A DNA stretch of 64,000 nucleotides from positions 1,063,039 to 1,127,038 of the forward strand of contig MNCI01017497.1 of the NCBI GenBank assembly GCA_015680685.1, given 5' to 3'. The notes under the pieces are model-generated. The model was not told where the DNA came from. It did not search any database and worked only from the letters and a program-made list of their open reading frames with translations. Position numbers and translations under genes: made by a program. This DNA comes from Gnetum montanum (taxonomy: Eukaryota > Streptophyta > Gnetopsida > Gnetales > Gnetaceae). Below are positions 9,285 through 22,156 of this stretch, one piece after another (position 1 is the first letter of the stretch; every line of letters begins with the position of its first letter).

Positions 9285-11988
9285 TGCATCCCTTCTAGAC
9301 ACATCAAGTATGGTCATACGATTATGATTTATCCATTATGTGTCTTGTCTTAGTGGGTTATTTGGTATGACTTAGCTTATTGTAATTGCACTTTATATGT
9401 TATGATTATGATGTCTTTACATGCTTAAATAACATGATTATATACACTAGCCCTAGATAGGTGATGTTGTTGGTAGGGATGTTGGATTAGGGTACAAGAG
9501 CACCTATTTGGTATGTCTTTATACTTTATGTATAATTTTGGTATTATGCATTTGAACTATAGCACTATGTTGTGTGATGCTTGGGTGTGATGTTGGCATA
9601 TGTAGGTGTAGAGTGTCTGATAAGGATCTTGTAAGTTTGAATGGATTTTAATTTGGAGTCCCAATGTGGTTGTTATGCATGTTGGAAGTATAGGGTATGA
9701 GTGTTGGAAAATAAAAGAAATAAACTTATGAAAAATAAATGAAATTAATAAAAAAGAAAAAAATAGGTGTTGCATGTCACATGAAGAAGTTAAAAAGGGA
9801 AGTGGATTGTATAGTTTTTTTTTTTAAAAATAAAAGCATATGTTCAAAAGTATAGTTTATATTGTTTCCCTTTGGCCCACTACCTCTACCACTACGTATC
9901 ATACAAAATAGGTTTTGTTTTATTTCTTTTCTGCTTGAAAATAGATGCAGGAAGCTGAAGGCTATTATCCATGGATTTTCTTTTCTTCTTTCTTCCATTT
10001 TCATCCTTTCTTTTTTGGAGTTTTGATCTTTGTGGATGGCTTTTGCTTGCTCTGAACCTAGATTTAGGATTACTACGGTCGTATCTACAAGGATGTGAAA
10101 CTTTTTTGGAGCGAAATGGAGTTCTGCTAGATTTTCAAGGATTTTCTACTTAATTTGGAGCTTTTGCTACAACAATTTTAATTAGTGGATTATCTTTACC
10201 TTTTCCCTATATTTTTATGTTAGCTTAGTGTATATGATTATGTGATGTGGGCATGTGGTGTGGATACTTACAAGATTGAGCTTGGACATGTTATTTTGCA
10301 TATTTCTCAAAACTGTATGGTTTTGGTTATGAATTTTTTATTGATATATATGCGATGTATGGTATGATGTGAACTTGTGGAATATGATATGTGATGTCAA
10401 TGAGATTGGTGTAGTTGGAACATTATATTTTAGGAGCCTATTGTGACATGGGATTTTTTGGGAGTTTCAATCATCGCTAGTTGTAATTAAATATTATTTT
10501 TATTAATAAAACTTTGAACATGCATAAATTTGCTTTTAGAAGTTTGATTTAGGTGAAATTAGTATCATTGGGATCATCTTGGGAAGTTCTTTCTAATCAT
10601 GAAATTGGTTTTCTTTTTGGGTACATATTATTTTGGAGGTTATTATAGTGATCATTTTGTGGTATTACATGTAGTTTAAGAAATATGATTGTGGTGCAAA
10701 ATTTTGTTTTGTCGAATCATGGTATTGTTTTCATGGAATGAATGTGACTATTAGGTGTGGATATATGTGGTCATGTTATGTTGGTTTTAAGTGTGTTGTG
10801 CTTGTGGCACGTGTTCTCTTAAGCTAGCTGGACTTTGTACATGTCTTTGCACCAATGCTTGTGATGGTCATTGGCAGGTGGTGCTAGCATGAGGGTGTGG
10901 ACTAGTTGGTGATGAGGAACCTTGGAGGTAGCATAGATTGACCCTCACTATGATGCATTGGTAAGGCTCCTATGTTAGGCCTCATCCTGAGAGTGGGAGA
11001 GCATAGGTATGTCTGTTCCTACGACTGGTACGTGGCATATGTGTGTTCATCCTTATAGCAAGTCCTCCATAAGGCTAGTGGTTGTGGGTCATAGGTTGAT
11101 GAACCCTAGCACCAATTGGAAAATAAAAAAAATCATAAAAGACATGTAGGCAATGACTATTTATGAGTACTCATGGCAATGTTTCACATGCTACATTGAG
11201 TGTGGATATGTTAGTGATCACATGGGTTGTGTATATGATAGTGTGTGTGTGTGTGTATATATATATACTGTTTGGATTATGATTGTGTGGGTCATAGGTT
11301 GTTTCACAATATGGAGCAGGTATGATGGCATGAGCATGATAGTGGAAATTCATGTGATGTGATGTAATAGATATATGATATATTATGTTAGATAGTGATT
11401 TTATCTGTGATTGTATGGCAACCATCTATTCTCTATGATAATGATTTTGCCAATGATATGTGTGATATGGTGTGTGTGTATTGTTTTAAGCATGTGCAAG
11501 ACTAATAGTTGTTGCAAGTTTCCTTGTACCCCACTCCTCTCCTTCCATGCAGTACTTGTTGACCATCTAGTAGGGGAAGTGTAAAGGCTTTCCACTAAAG
11601 TTTGATACCAACTTCATTTAATTATAGGTGGAAGTCACAAAAGCACAAATGAGCATGGAGAGAGAGAGAATATAGGAGGAAAAAATCTTTAGGGGTTGGT
11701 TAATTTATTTGTATGAAACTCTCTATACTCTTCTATATATATGCCAATGTTTATGTACTTTTGTATCTTATGAGAGTAGTGTAGATTGTTGAAATATGTA
11801 GAGACATGAAATTTTATAAATCAAAATGTATGTTTAGTTTTTGGGTTGGCATGGATTGTTGTGTAGTTTGACCTTTCTTAATATAATGTATTTTTATACA
11901 TCATTATTTTTTAATTTATCATGCTTCCATTGTAATATTACTAATGATCCTTGGCATCACCCTACCCTAGCTAAGGCAGGGTGTTACA
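9285..11988 (+). repeat. Probable 3' LTR of the Tekay-like element (about 2.7 kb)
   Basis: A purine-rich tract (AAGGAGGGAAGAG) after the pol stop is followed by TGCATCCC, and the interval ends GGGTGTTACA, an eroded inverted pair. No gene is seen within. LTRs of this length are known for Del/Tekay elements. No second LTR is present to confirm the left edge, which is tentative. Confidence 0.5.
11241..11268. repeat. (GT)n(AT)n microsatellite
   Basis: About eight GT units run directly into about six AT units. Confidence 0.95.
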
Positions 11989-12664
11989 AAAGGGTATTGT
12001 ATTCAATCAATTCATATAAATAATTTGCCAAGATTAAGTAACTTTAGGCTTTTTTGTTCATGGTTTTGTTTGCATGCTTTCTATTTCTTCATATCACAAA
12101 CACATTTCTAGAGTTAATTTCCAATTTGGAGCCTCTCAAGCCTTCATTATTTCCAATTTGAAAATCAAACATGTTAGTAATTTAAGGTTCTTTGGAACAT
12201 GATGATATTTCTCTTGGTTTATGGACAATTTTTATTACTTGTTTATTTAGTATAAAATACCTTTAGTTGTAACAACCAATTTTTATGTGGAAAGCATACT
12301 GGCACATCAAAGTTCTAGCTCTAGTGGCTGGGTCACATTTGCGTTGGATATTGCCCTGTTCATTATTATAGTAGGCCTTGGTTGTCACTATAGGTAATCA
12401 TGGCTCTTGGATTTTAAAGTTTCCACCAAATATTTTACTATGTATAAAAACAAAGGAAAAATATATAGCTTAAATTTCAAATGAACCCATGTCCCAACTA
12501 TGGCAAGGATGATATATCATATTGGCATATTAAGGTTGATGACACAATATAGGTCTTGTATTTGTTGGTAGAGAAAATTTACTATTGCTGGTAGGAAAGT
12601 ATGCTTGGTTGATGATTTGAAAGGTGGCTTCCTTCTAGATGGGGTCAAAGGAATGTGGATTTTT
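11989..12664. other. No gene seen; leader-like DNA before Reina-like gag
   Basis: AT-rich sequence without a supportable ORF. By position it would include the untranslated leader, and perhaps the 5' LTR, of the following chromovirus, but I could not find a PBS or LTR boundary. Confidence 0.4.
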
Positions 12665-13306
12665 ATGGGCGAACTTTGGAGTGAGATAATGAAAGTGAAA
12701 GCTGAGTTAGAGAGTTAATCGAATGAGAATGAGAACTTGATGAATAAGTTGGTAGCACAGGCTAAAGTAGTGGCATATGGGTTAGGGTGGTTAGGTCCCA
12801 AGCTCTAAGTTAATAAACCAAAGATTTACAAGGAAGATCAAGATGACAAAATCATTGATTCTTTTCTCTTTGAAATGGAGGAGTTCTTGGAAATGCACAT
12901 GTGTGCTAGGAAAACTCAAGTTTATATTTCTACCCACTTCTTAAGTGGAGTTTTGAAAACTGTAGCTTGACATTGTCCAAGAAGAGAAGTCAAGAGTAGT
13001 TAGGAGATCCATTATAAAATGAGGTGAATTCAAGGAGGCTTTGATTGAAAACTTCTACTCAAGCAATTCTATTAATAAAGCTTAGGTGAACTTGAAGGAG
13101 ATTCAAAAAATTGGAAAGTTGGAAGACTACATTGAGGAGTACTAAGATCTAGTGTTGTAGGCCCCAAATATCAATGAGGTAGGCAATTACTAACTCTTCT
13201 TTAATGACATGAAACTCTAGGTTTAATAAGAGATGAAAATCCAAAATATCACAGAATACAAAGAAGCACTCTAGTTGGCTATAAACTTGGTGGATACTAA
13301 GGGCTT
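12665..13306 (+). pseudogene. Reina-like gag, first part
   Basis: From the ATG at 12665 (MGELWSEIMKVKAELE) a coiled-coil leader runs into the capsid region. Motifs include NKPKIYKEDQDDKIIDSFLF, MEEFLEMHM, then FKEALIENFYSSNSINKA and GKLEDYIEEY. Stops occur where Q, W or R codons are expected. The frame is cut at 13306 by the copia insertion and resumes after 18279. Confidence 0.7.
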
Positions 13307-13722
13307 TGTTAAATTTCAATGTAGTATCATTCAGGAGTACTTTGCAAAGTTTCATAATATTTTATGATCTTTAATAAAGAAATTTTATGATCAACAATCT
13401 CTTTCCTTTAGGTAACATTCTTTTATAAAGCAATTTGTTCCTTAATTACAAACAATTGCATTTTTTCCTTGCTTGCTTACAATGACTCACATAATAACTC
13501 AATATTGGTCAAACCTTTAACTTGATGAATGGTTACAATTCATCATAACTAATATAACACTTCGTTATGGTTTGTTATATATCAATGTAACTAATCCAAC
13601 ACTTGTTATGATTCATAATGGCAATTAATCTTATGAATCGTGACATACTCTTGAAACTTAACTAAATTAACTTAATAACAATGATTTACAAATTAAGATA
13701 ATGTATGAATTACTAGATATCA
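13307..13722 (-). repeat. 3' LTR of the copia element
   Basis: Matches 17854-18274. On the minus strand it starts TGATATC and ends ATTTAACA, following the purine tract. The other copy starts TATTAG, so the original terminus was probably TGTTAG, giving a TGTTA/TAACA inverted pair. Confidence 0.85.
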
Positions 13723-13759
13723 CTCCTCTTCAATTCATACTTTTTCTTTGTCTTGAGTT

Positions 13760-16700
13760 CTTCATGCCTTAAGCAAACAATGTGAAGTGAAAGAAAGATG
13801 ATAGAGATGTTGAAGAACACCTTTTCTAATCACAATATCAAATTCTTTTTGTAATTTGCCACAATCTCCTCCTTCAGATTACAAGGTAAGGAAATTAGGA
13901 AAAGGTGCTATATAAATATATCAAATGTTTGTTTAGCAAGAGCTTTCATAAATTCATCAACTTTCTAAGATTTGGTAGATATATACTGGACATCAAAATA
14001 TTTATATATATATTTTTGTGTTATGAAGTAAATACTTATTTCGATGTGTTTACTCTTCTCATGGTAGATTGAATTCTGAACAACTTTGATTGCAACTTAA
14101 TTATCACAATTGAATTGTGATAGGTTTTAGAACATCAATATTGATTTCTATCAGAAGCTATTCTATCCATATTACATCTTGGACTGTCTCTCATAATGTA
14201 AAATGTTTTTCTTCCATGGATGAGAGAGACATAACTCTTCATTTAGTACTTTTCCAAATAATAGGATTTCCATATATCTTAATTAGAAAGTTGGTATAAA
14301 AATGTCTATTAATCATATCACTACCCCAATCTACATTTGTGTATACTTCCATAACTTTTGAAGATGTTTCTTTAAATACTAGACCATGAGTCAATGTGCC
14401 TTTAATGGATCTTAGGATTAGGAAAACTACTTGTATATGATAATAATTTGATCTCTGCATTGCTATGGCCAATTGATTTACCACATATTGAATGTCTAGT
14501 CTCATGTTCATAAGATTCATAACAACTCTAATGACTCATTGATATTGATTGGGGTCAATACTTTCTCCTTCACTACTAATTTTAAATTTGGGAGATCATT
14601 GGAATATTAGACTCTTTGCATTCTAACATATTATATTTTCCCCATAGGTCAATTGTATACTTCATTTGGGATAGGGTTATCTTCCTTGACTGTTATCTTA
14701 ATTCAATTCCTAGGTAATAGTACACCAAACCAAGGTTTGAGATATCAAATCTTAAGGATAAATAATACTTAAACTTTTCTTTGATTTGGACTTCCTTTAT
14801 TGCTATCAATATATCATTCACATTAAAGGCTAGAAGCATTTAAAATATTTCCTCCTTCTTAAATATATAGATATTACTGTCTATTTGAGATTTGATAAAG
14901 CCATAATTGATTAAGAATTGATCACTTGTTTGATATCATACTCTTGGTACTTTCTTTATTCCATAGGTAGCCTTTCATAATTTAGATATTAGCTTTTCAT
15001 CTTTTACAAATCGTTTAAGTTGTTTTATATCAATTTCTTCTTGTAAATCTCCATACAAGAAGGCTAATTTGATATTAATTTGATGAATTTTTTATTTTAT
15101 GTTAGTAGATAAGAAGATGATTATTCTAAAGGTCATCATGTAATTCTAAAGGTCATCATGTATGTAGTAGGGTTAGATGTCTTCTTATAATCAATTCCTT
15201 TAATTTGAAAATATCCTTTGACAACCAATCAATCTTTGTACTTCTCTAGTATTTTGTCATCTTTTAATTTAGTTGTAAAGACCCAATGATTCTTAATAGG
15301 TTGTTTTTCTTTTGGATAAGGTACTAATTCTTATACTTCCATATTTTCCATCATTTTGATTTTAGCTTTCATTGCCTCTTTCTAATGTTTCATTATAAAG
15401 GCTTAAGCAACTATCTTTGGAACTTCTTTATTAGGTATTGTAATATTGGAAATAATGTCATTATGATGTAGTTTGTTATACTAACTTCTTAATAGTCTTA
15501 GCTCAATAATGTCCAAGTTTTCCCAGTCTTTAGAAATCTTAGTCATATATTCTCATTCTTTAGATCTCTTAGGTGCTTTATTATTACTACTATCTTCATT
15601 GTCTTGAGAATTAAGATTTCTAGAAGTTGGATTGACTTGTTCATCCTTATCATAATGTTGATGTGGGCTTGCTACAAGGATACAATCATCATTGTAATCA
15701 TTATTTGTAGGACTCATAAATTTGTTTATCTTCCAATAATTCATCTTCATTACATACCACATCTCTTGTAATTACCAAGTTTTCTTCCTTTGAATTTAAA
15801 ATTTGATAACCTTTTGTATGGAGTCCATATCCTACAAAAGATCCTTCTTTAGCTTTTAGACTTGAGTTGGTTTATGTTACAATGTGATAGTATACTTTGT
15901 AACCAAAGAATTGTAAATGTTCCAAGTTGGGCTTTCTTCCATTTCACATTGTATTTGGACACTCAAATGTAAATAGTGAGTATCATTCTATTAATAATAT
16001 AAACTACAATTCATATTACTTCCTTCCATAAGGGATAATCTAATTTGGATTGGGCTAATATACATTGTACCATTTCATCGATTGTTTGGATTTTATGCTG
16101 AGCTACATCATTCTATTTTGGACAACATGGAATTGTCTTTTGATGGATAATTCCTTCTTTTGTGAGAAATTCTTGAAATTCCATGTTTGTGTACTTAGTT
16201 AGATTATTAGTTTGTAATTTCATGACTTGGCTTGTAAAACATTATTACAAGCCATTCTATATTATTAGAGAGTATGATTCTTGTTTGTTTACTAAGAGCA
16301 CATGGCGTACAAAACATATCATGATTTAAGTGAAGCTTTGGTAGTTCATTAAAATACTGTAACAAGTTTTGCATATGACTTCTATTCATATGACCAAATC
16401 TTGCATGCTACAAATTTTCATCCTACATTTTATGGGTTGTAAAGAAAATCACCTCTCTTATTGGATGTAATTTAAATACTCCATTTTTTTCTGTTGTCTT
16501 TGCTAATTTATTTTGTGAGTTACCTTCCAATATTACACATTTTACATTCTTGTTTGGATAGTGTTCAAAGACTATTTTATGTCCAGCTTTAATTATTCTA
16601 ATATTGACAATAGATTATGTCCTTTTAGTGCTGGGGTATAATACACATTCTTAATTTGTATTAGTTGTTTAATATTTTTCATGTTGATGTCACCAATCCC

Positions 16701-17843
16701 TTTATATTTGCAAATGGCTCTAGTATGTATAGTATCTTTACTTGCACTTACGACACATAAACTTTGGAAGAGATTACAATTTCCTTATACATGTTTGGAA
16801 TATCTTGAATCAATGTACCAAGTATTGTTTTTAATCTTGACCACTTTATCTCTTAGTAAGTTTGACTCATTCCTGTGATAATTTCCTTGACTATTATTAC
16901 TATTTCTATTTCACCTCTATCAACCCATGTTCTCTCTGATAATTCTTTATTAGGATTTTTAAGATTGAACTATCAATATGTAAGTATATGTTATCTTCTT
17001 CCATAAATATGATAAAATGGTTGTTGGTTCCTTTGATTACTGAATCTTAAACTTTATTTATTGCCATAATGTCAATATTAATTTCGTTACCTACCCTACT
17101 TAGTTCCTGGGGTATACATACCTTGTTTCATATTTTCTAATTTCTACCCTAATTCCATCTTTATTTCTTGTAATTTTAATCAAGCTATTAATGTTGGAAA
17201 GTTTGATTTCTTACTCACTAAGTTAGATGCTGTTATAAATCCTTTAATCTTAACTAGAAGTACTCATAGGAGGTAACTGCCTCTTTCTTCCTTAGATATC
17301 TTTTCATTCTCACATTCAATTTCTAATATAACTACTTTTATATGTTTGATAAAATCTATTAATTTCTACTATGTATTCATCTTCATTGTTCATAAATGTA
17401 AGAAGAGATGGTCTTTCTTTGCTTGGTCTAGGGATCTAAACATCTAATATAAATATTCCTACATATTTGTAGCTATATTCATACCATACATCAAAGGAGA
17501 TACCTCTTCATAGATGTTGGTGTAGAGAATACTTAAGGTCATATCATTTTGTTTTCTTTTCCAATCATTATCAAGTCTAAAGTTAATACTTGAAACAACA
17601 TGCCAAAGTTAGCTAGCTTGTAAGATAATTCTCATTCTTTGTGCTCCAATCATGTAATTCTTCATTGTGAACTTTTACGAGTCTGTAACTACAATCTTAT
17701 TCATTGATGATGTCAAGAGACACTTATTTTCTTCTTCTTTTAAATTCATATTATATAGAAAATTGGTCACATCTTCAACATTTTCATTCTTGTTCTTCCT
17801 TATAGATTCTTGTTCATTACTTGATCTTTTGCTTTCTCCTTTT
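13760..17843 (-). pseudogene. Copia gag-pol polyprotein (GAG-PR-INT-RT-RH), heavily broken
   Basis: Read right to left. A gag-like region lies at 17840-16900 (KLIDFIKHIKVV, NEKISKEE). The pre-integrase zinc segment is at 16389-16207 (MQNLLQYFNELPKLHLNHDM, CTPCALSKQTR). An acidic linker follows at 15762-15553 (NNDYNDDCI). RT pieces near 15400-15100 read NHWVFTTKLKDD and LVVKGYFQIKGIDYK. RNase H lies at 14520-14239 (MRLDIQYVVNQLA, NVDWGSDMINRH). This domain order, with integrase before RT, defines copia. Stops and shifts are everywhere. Confidence 0.75.
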
Positions 17844-17853
17844 TCTAATACCA
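17844..17853 (-). other. Initiator tRNA-Met-type primer binding site
   Basis: The minus strand reads TGGTATTAGA directly after the LTR end. The usual copia site is TGGTATCAGA, so one C-to-T change separates them. Confidence 0.8.
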
Positions 17854-18274
17854 TGTTAAATTTTAATGTAGTATCATTTAGAAGCACTTTGTAAAGTTTC
17901 ATAATACGTTAGGATCTTTAATAAAGTAACTTTATAATTAACAATCTTTTTTCTCTTTTATAAATTTGGATTCTTAGATCTTTTGGTCATAATAGTTTGT
18001 TCCTTAATTATGAACAATTGTATTTTTCTTTCTTGGTTGCTTATAATGAGTTAGTATTAGCCAAACCTTTAAATTGATGAAGGGTTATGATTCCTTATAA
18101 CCAATACAACATTGCATTATGATTCATCATACATTAGCGTAACTAATCCAACACTTGTTATGATTCATAATAGTAATTAATCTTTTGAGTCATGATACAT
18201 TCTTATGACTTAATTGACTTAACTTAACAATAATAACTAATGAATTAAAATAATATATGAATTACTATCTAATA
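17854..18274 (-). repeat. 5' LTR of the copia element
   Basis: Partner of 13307-13722, flanked on the right by the second GGCTT duplication. The two copies differ by many substitutions, so the insertion is old. Confidence 0.85.
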
Positions 18275-18279
18275 GGCTT

Positions 18280-19512
18280 AAATGTAGTAACTAATGGAGT
18301 GAAGGAACCTTAGAGAAGTAGGAAATTTTGAGGAAGATTTGGAGGAAATATTTTTGATGTCTTTAGGGGATTGTCTACTACCACTACTTCAAGAACCTAA
18401 TATTCACTCTTGAAGAATGGGAAGTGTCGAGCTTCTAAAGAGTAAAATAGATTTGTAGATATACAATTGTGTTTTGTAGGACTTATGAACAACCCTCTAA
18501 GGTGTTTCATCATAGCATGTTTCATATGTTTAGAAAGTCATGTTGCTAGGAATTGTGCACAAAATCCAAATCAAAGGGATGGAGGTAGGGGACAACATGG
18601 TAATTGAAATTTAAATGCTTTCAAGTATTAATCTTAAGCACAATTGTAGGTTACTAAGGTGAACAATCAAGGAAAGTAAATAGAAGATTTAGATATGATC
18701 TTGTAGATTTCTTAGAGCTTGATGAAAATTAAGTAGAATGTTTAGGGGATGCAGGGAAAGTAGGAGGCCAATTTGCATTTAATTTAGATGATTCCAATGT
18801 AGTTTTCTAAGAAGCTAGTGATTTTTTTAATTAACAAAGATGTTAGACACAATTACTTGATGTTGAAAATTACTTGTATTCTTAATTTGCAAGTAGATCT
18901 TATTTTGGCCTCCTATAATTTAGCTAAATTTTGTCCTATTAAGTGTACATGAATGGTGAAGAAGAGCATAGTGAAGGTTAGGTAATGAAAATGAGAGTTG
19001 GAGCTTTCAATGTTGAACATTAACTCTTTCCAAGTTAGCATTAAATATGAGTTCTTGAGGAAAGCTAAATTATTGGTTGCTCTTCATTTTGACATTCTTT
19101 ATATCTTGAATAAGGATTAACCCTATGTAGTAAAGGATTTTACACTAGAAGTGACTAACATGCCTTAGGATCTTCAATTTATATTACCTTTGAAAATGAA
19201 AAAGATGGCCAAAGATTCAATCCAAAAGATGTATTTAATAGTGTTGAGAGAAATGGAAGAAGGAAGTACATCCTAGATGAATAAGAGAATTGAAGAAGTT
19301 ATTTGGAGATATAAGGATTTGATGCTAGACAAGTTACTAGGATAATTGCCAGAGTATAGAATGATGAGCCAGAAAATTCAATTTTTATTAGGAATTGCCC
19401 TTCATATGTAGCACCCATAGAAATTGACCACAAGAGAATTAGAAGAGCTAAGGAAACACCTGGATAGTTTGGTGAAGAAGGATTAAGATCCTTAAAATTC
19501 ATGTATAAAGCA
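18280..19512 (+). pseudogene. Reina-like gag end, protease and RT start
   Basis: Continues the gag cut at 13306. A zinc knuckle CFICLESHVARNC (about 18517-18555, CX2CX3HX4C) is followed by a Gly/Arg-rich stretch. A degraded protease-like region follows (about 18830-19130). The RT linker reads ELEELRKHLDSLVKKD (about 19436-19485). The frame is cut at 19512 by element B and resumes at 54861. Confidence 0.65.
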
Positions 19513-20375
19513 TGATGAGTGATCATTTTTGACAAAAACATGTCAACGCAATCCCATTGATGGATACCTGTTGATGCATACTTGTCGATGCATGATTTGA
19601 TGCATCAATGTGTATGTGTTGATGGAGTGTTTGGTCTTGGCTATATAAATGTATGCACTTGTTGCATTTATGGCATTTGTTGTGAAGTAGCATAGCAGAG
19701 CTCTTGTAGTTTGTTCATTCCAGAATTATAATATTTTCTAAGTGCCCACAGTAGGTGTTGAGAAGTATACAGATCTTTATTCAAGCACTAATGTACTTGG
19801 ACACCTTAGTGTGAATAACAATAAAGATGAGATTTCTTAATAAACCTTGTAGCACTTGGAATTAGCACAATATTTACTTAATGCATTTACTGTTCATGCA
19901 ATTTACTTTCATGAATTTAATTAATTAATTGAATGGGGATAATTAATGCACATAAGTATGACCATCTTGAGCATATGTGAATGCTTGGTAATCCCAGTAA
20001 CGCTTATGCTTGGTAACCCAATAGTGTTGTAATGTGTTGAGGATGTGTACAACAGGTGGGAATGGATGCTTATGCTAGGATAAGTTCAGGCATTAAATAG
20101 TTATTAGATTAATTAAACATTTAATTACTTTATTTTCTACAATTAGGTGAATTAAATTAAAAGCATAAAAATGATACAAATCATATGCTTTAGTTACACT
20201 TAACCATAACATTGTACCTCACAAGTGGAATTGGGAAGACAATGATCACATCTTTAAGATTCACTACCTAGATAAGATGTACTCAGAGAACTAAATTCTA
20301 CAGAATTTGACCAGATTACTTAGTGAATGTTGGTGATTTGTATGGCTAGGCATAGCGACTACTCACTGCTCATCA
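19513..20375 (+). repeat. 5' LTR of element B (863 bp)
   Basis: Starts TGATGAGT and ends GCTCATCA. The TATA box is at 19642-19650 and AATAAA near 19820. The U3 carries short words around GATGCATC, including the palindrome TTGATGCATCAA. It retains about 180 bp (about 20022-20203) that are deleted from the 3' LTR copy. Confidence 0.9.
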
Positions 20376-20376
20376 T

Positions 20377-20394
20377 TGGTGTCATTGTTGAGGA
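20377..20394 (+). other. tRNA-Asp primer binding site of element B
   Basis: TGGTGTCATTGTTGAGGA lies one base after the LTR. All differences from the tRNA-Asp complement are C-to-T or G-to-A. Confidence 0.8.
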
Positions 20395-20522
20395 CTTTAG
20401 TTATCCACGTGTAATATCTAGGAAGTTAATGAGATTATCCAATGATGCTGTAATGAACCTTAAAGTTGAAATCATAAAGCGAAATAATAATAACAAAAGC
20501 ACACTATTTTTACAAGAATTGA

Positions 20523-21719
20523 TATGGCTTCTTCTCACAAGGAAGATTCTTCGCCATGATTCATGGGTGATTCCAATCAGAAAACGAAAGAAGGCTTGAA
20601 GCCACCTATGCCCTAACAATGTAGAGTGGTCTATATGCATATGGATGAGCATGTTTCAAATTTCACCTTCATCCTGCATCAAGATGAAGAACTGTGATGG
20701 AGGAATATGGAGGGCAACATCTTGTTGCCATCCAAACATTTAGTTCTTGTGATGTTGCTTCATAATCTCATGAAAATTGACATCACAAGACTCAATGCTA
20801 ACTATGAGGTGCAAGGTCATTCCTACTAGGATTATCATCCCATGGAGGCTTAACAAAAGAAGGGTTGATAGATGGAAGCTCACTATGAGGCCTCAAAAGG
20901 AAAAATATTCACAAAACCCTTGTTCTTGTTGGGCCAAAAGGAAGGGGAAGACTCCTTTTTAGGAACTTCCTAATACATTGATTCCCCTCCTCTCTTTGAG
21001 GAGGAGGCCCTTAATCAAAATATACACTTCATTGTAGATAACTCTGGTTCTAGGAAGAACAAATTCCATGATGTGGTGCCTAGAAGGGAGGAAGTTAAGG
21101 TAGGAATCATGAGAAGAATCATAACAATAACAAACATGGTGATCATGGCTGGGACTAAAGAAGAGGAAGTAGCAGGTACTATTTTGGTGCTAGCCCTTCT
21201 TCCTCTTCACCTTTGTCATTCTCATCATCTTCGTCCTCCAATTCTAACTGAAGTGACACGTGGAGAGACTATGATTGAGGTGACCAATGGGATAGGGATG
21301 ACTACACATTCTATTGGAATAGTAGAGACCAAGGGCATTAGTAATCAAGGGAGGCCTACCATAGAGAAAGAAGGGACTATAGGCATCATGATCATCATAG
21401 GGGCCATGAATATGATGAGTCTTTGCTTGTGACTAGAGACATGCTCAACATTGCAGAGGATGTAAGGATTCCAACAAGGCACATGAAGGATGGCTGGATT
21501 AAATGGTTGGACATGAATAATATCCCTAAGTTTGAAGGGAGATATAATTTTGATTCACAAAATGATCTCTAAGCCTTTCATGATGCATGCACCTTACAGA
21601 ACATTGAGAATGAATGATAGAAATTAAAGCTATTCCCTAGGACACTAATCAAGGAGACTAAAAGTTGGTATCAGTCCTTAGAACTAAAATCAATTCGATG
21701 ATGAAGTATGATGCCTAAA
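20523..21719 (+). pseudogene. gag of element B, first part
   Basis: ATG at 20523 (MASSHKEDSS). The N-terminal block VVYMHMDEHVSNFTFILHQD (about 20627) matches elements T and C. A Ser-rich and Arg/His/Asp-rich segment follows (21200-21420), then capsid core pieces ESLLVTRDMLNIAE, MNNIPKFEGRYNFD, IENE and SWYQSLELKSI (to about 21695). W and Q codons have become stops at several points. Chromovirus D interrupts it at 21719; gag resumes after 30888. Confidence 0.7.
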
Positions 21720-22084
21720 TGTAACGTCCCATCCCTTGTTAAGGGTGGAAACAATTGTAAATAATGTAATTAACCTTCTAATGAGGGGGTACCTTGTTAT
21801 GAGGAGTTATGACTATTGCTATTTAAGGCTGGGTTTAGAGGTCGTGCTGGCATGGAGTTGCGAAGCTTGGAGAGGCAAGTAACGGGAGCTAGATGAAGTG
21901 GGATAGGAAGGGGACTGGCCCACCCTTCTGGCTAGGTTATAGGCCTAACCATGGTGGCAGTGCCAGATTGCCTTTAAGGATTAAGTGGCATAGGAAGACA
22001 ACCCAAAAGGGCGGTATAGTACTCTCTTCCATTAATACAATTTTTCCATTTTTCTTTTCTTGCTTAATTCTTTAGTATCAATTA
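21720..22084 (+). repeat. 5' LTR of chromovirus D, truncated
   Basis: Aligns with 30370-30750 until the ambiguous base at 22085. The final 130 or so bp of the LTR are missing. It also lacks about 31 bp present in the other copy around 30455-30485. Confidence 0.9.
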
Positions 22085-22156
22085 NAATGAATAGGAAGTA
22101 TATTGTTAAAGAAGAAGGGGGTAGAATGGGAAAATAAAGAAAAGGAGCAACTATAA

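Larger units (their letters stand above)
7386..11988 (+). mobile_element. Tekay/Del-like chromovirus, 3' part
   Basis: It starts inside the end of the reverse-transcriptase domain and continues through RNase H, integrase and the C-terminal tail, then a probable long 3' LTR ending GGGTGTTACA. The 5' half is gone and the left edge abuts an OTA LTR fragment. Confidence 0.75.
13307..18274 (-). mobile_element. Ty1/copia retrotransposon, reverse strand, complete but decayed
   Basis: It has two LTRs of about 416 and 421 bp, the target duplication GGCTT at 13302-13306 and 18275-18279, a tRNA-Met-type PBS beside the right LTR and a purine tract (GAAGAGGAG) beside the left one. Its orientation is therefore right to left. 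It is inserted in Reina-like gag; removing it restores the gag frame region. Confidence 0.85.

Noticed and set aside
11153-11425. Overlapping ORFs on both strands around the GT/AT microsatellite
   Set aside because: They are translations of simple repeat and AT-rich LTR sequence.
21073-21432. 119-codon forward ORF rich in Met and Ile
   Set aside because: Alternative frame of the Ser/Arg/His-rich gag segment of element B; the other frame leads into ESLLVTRDMLNIAE and the capsid core.
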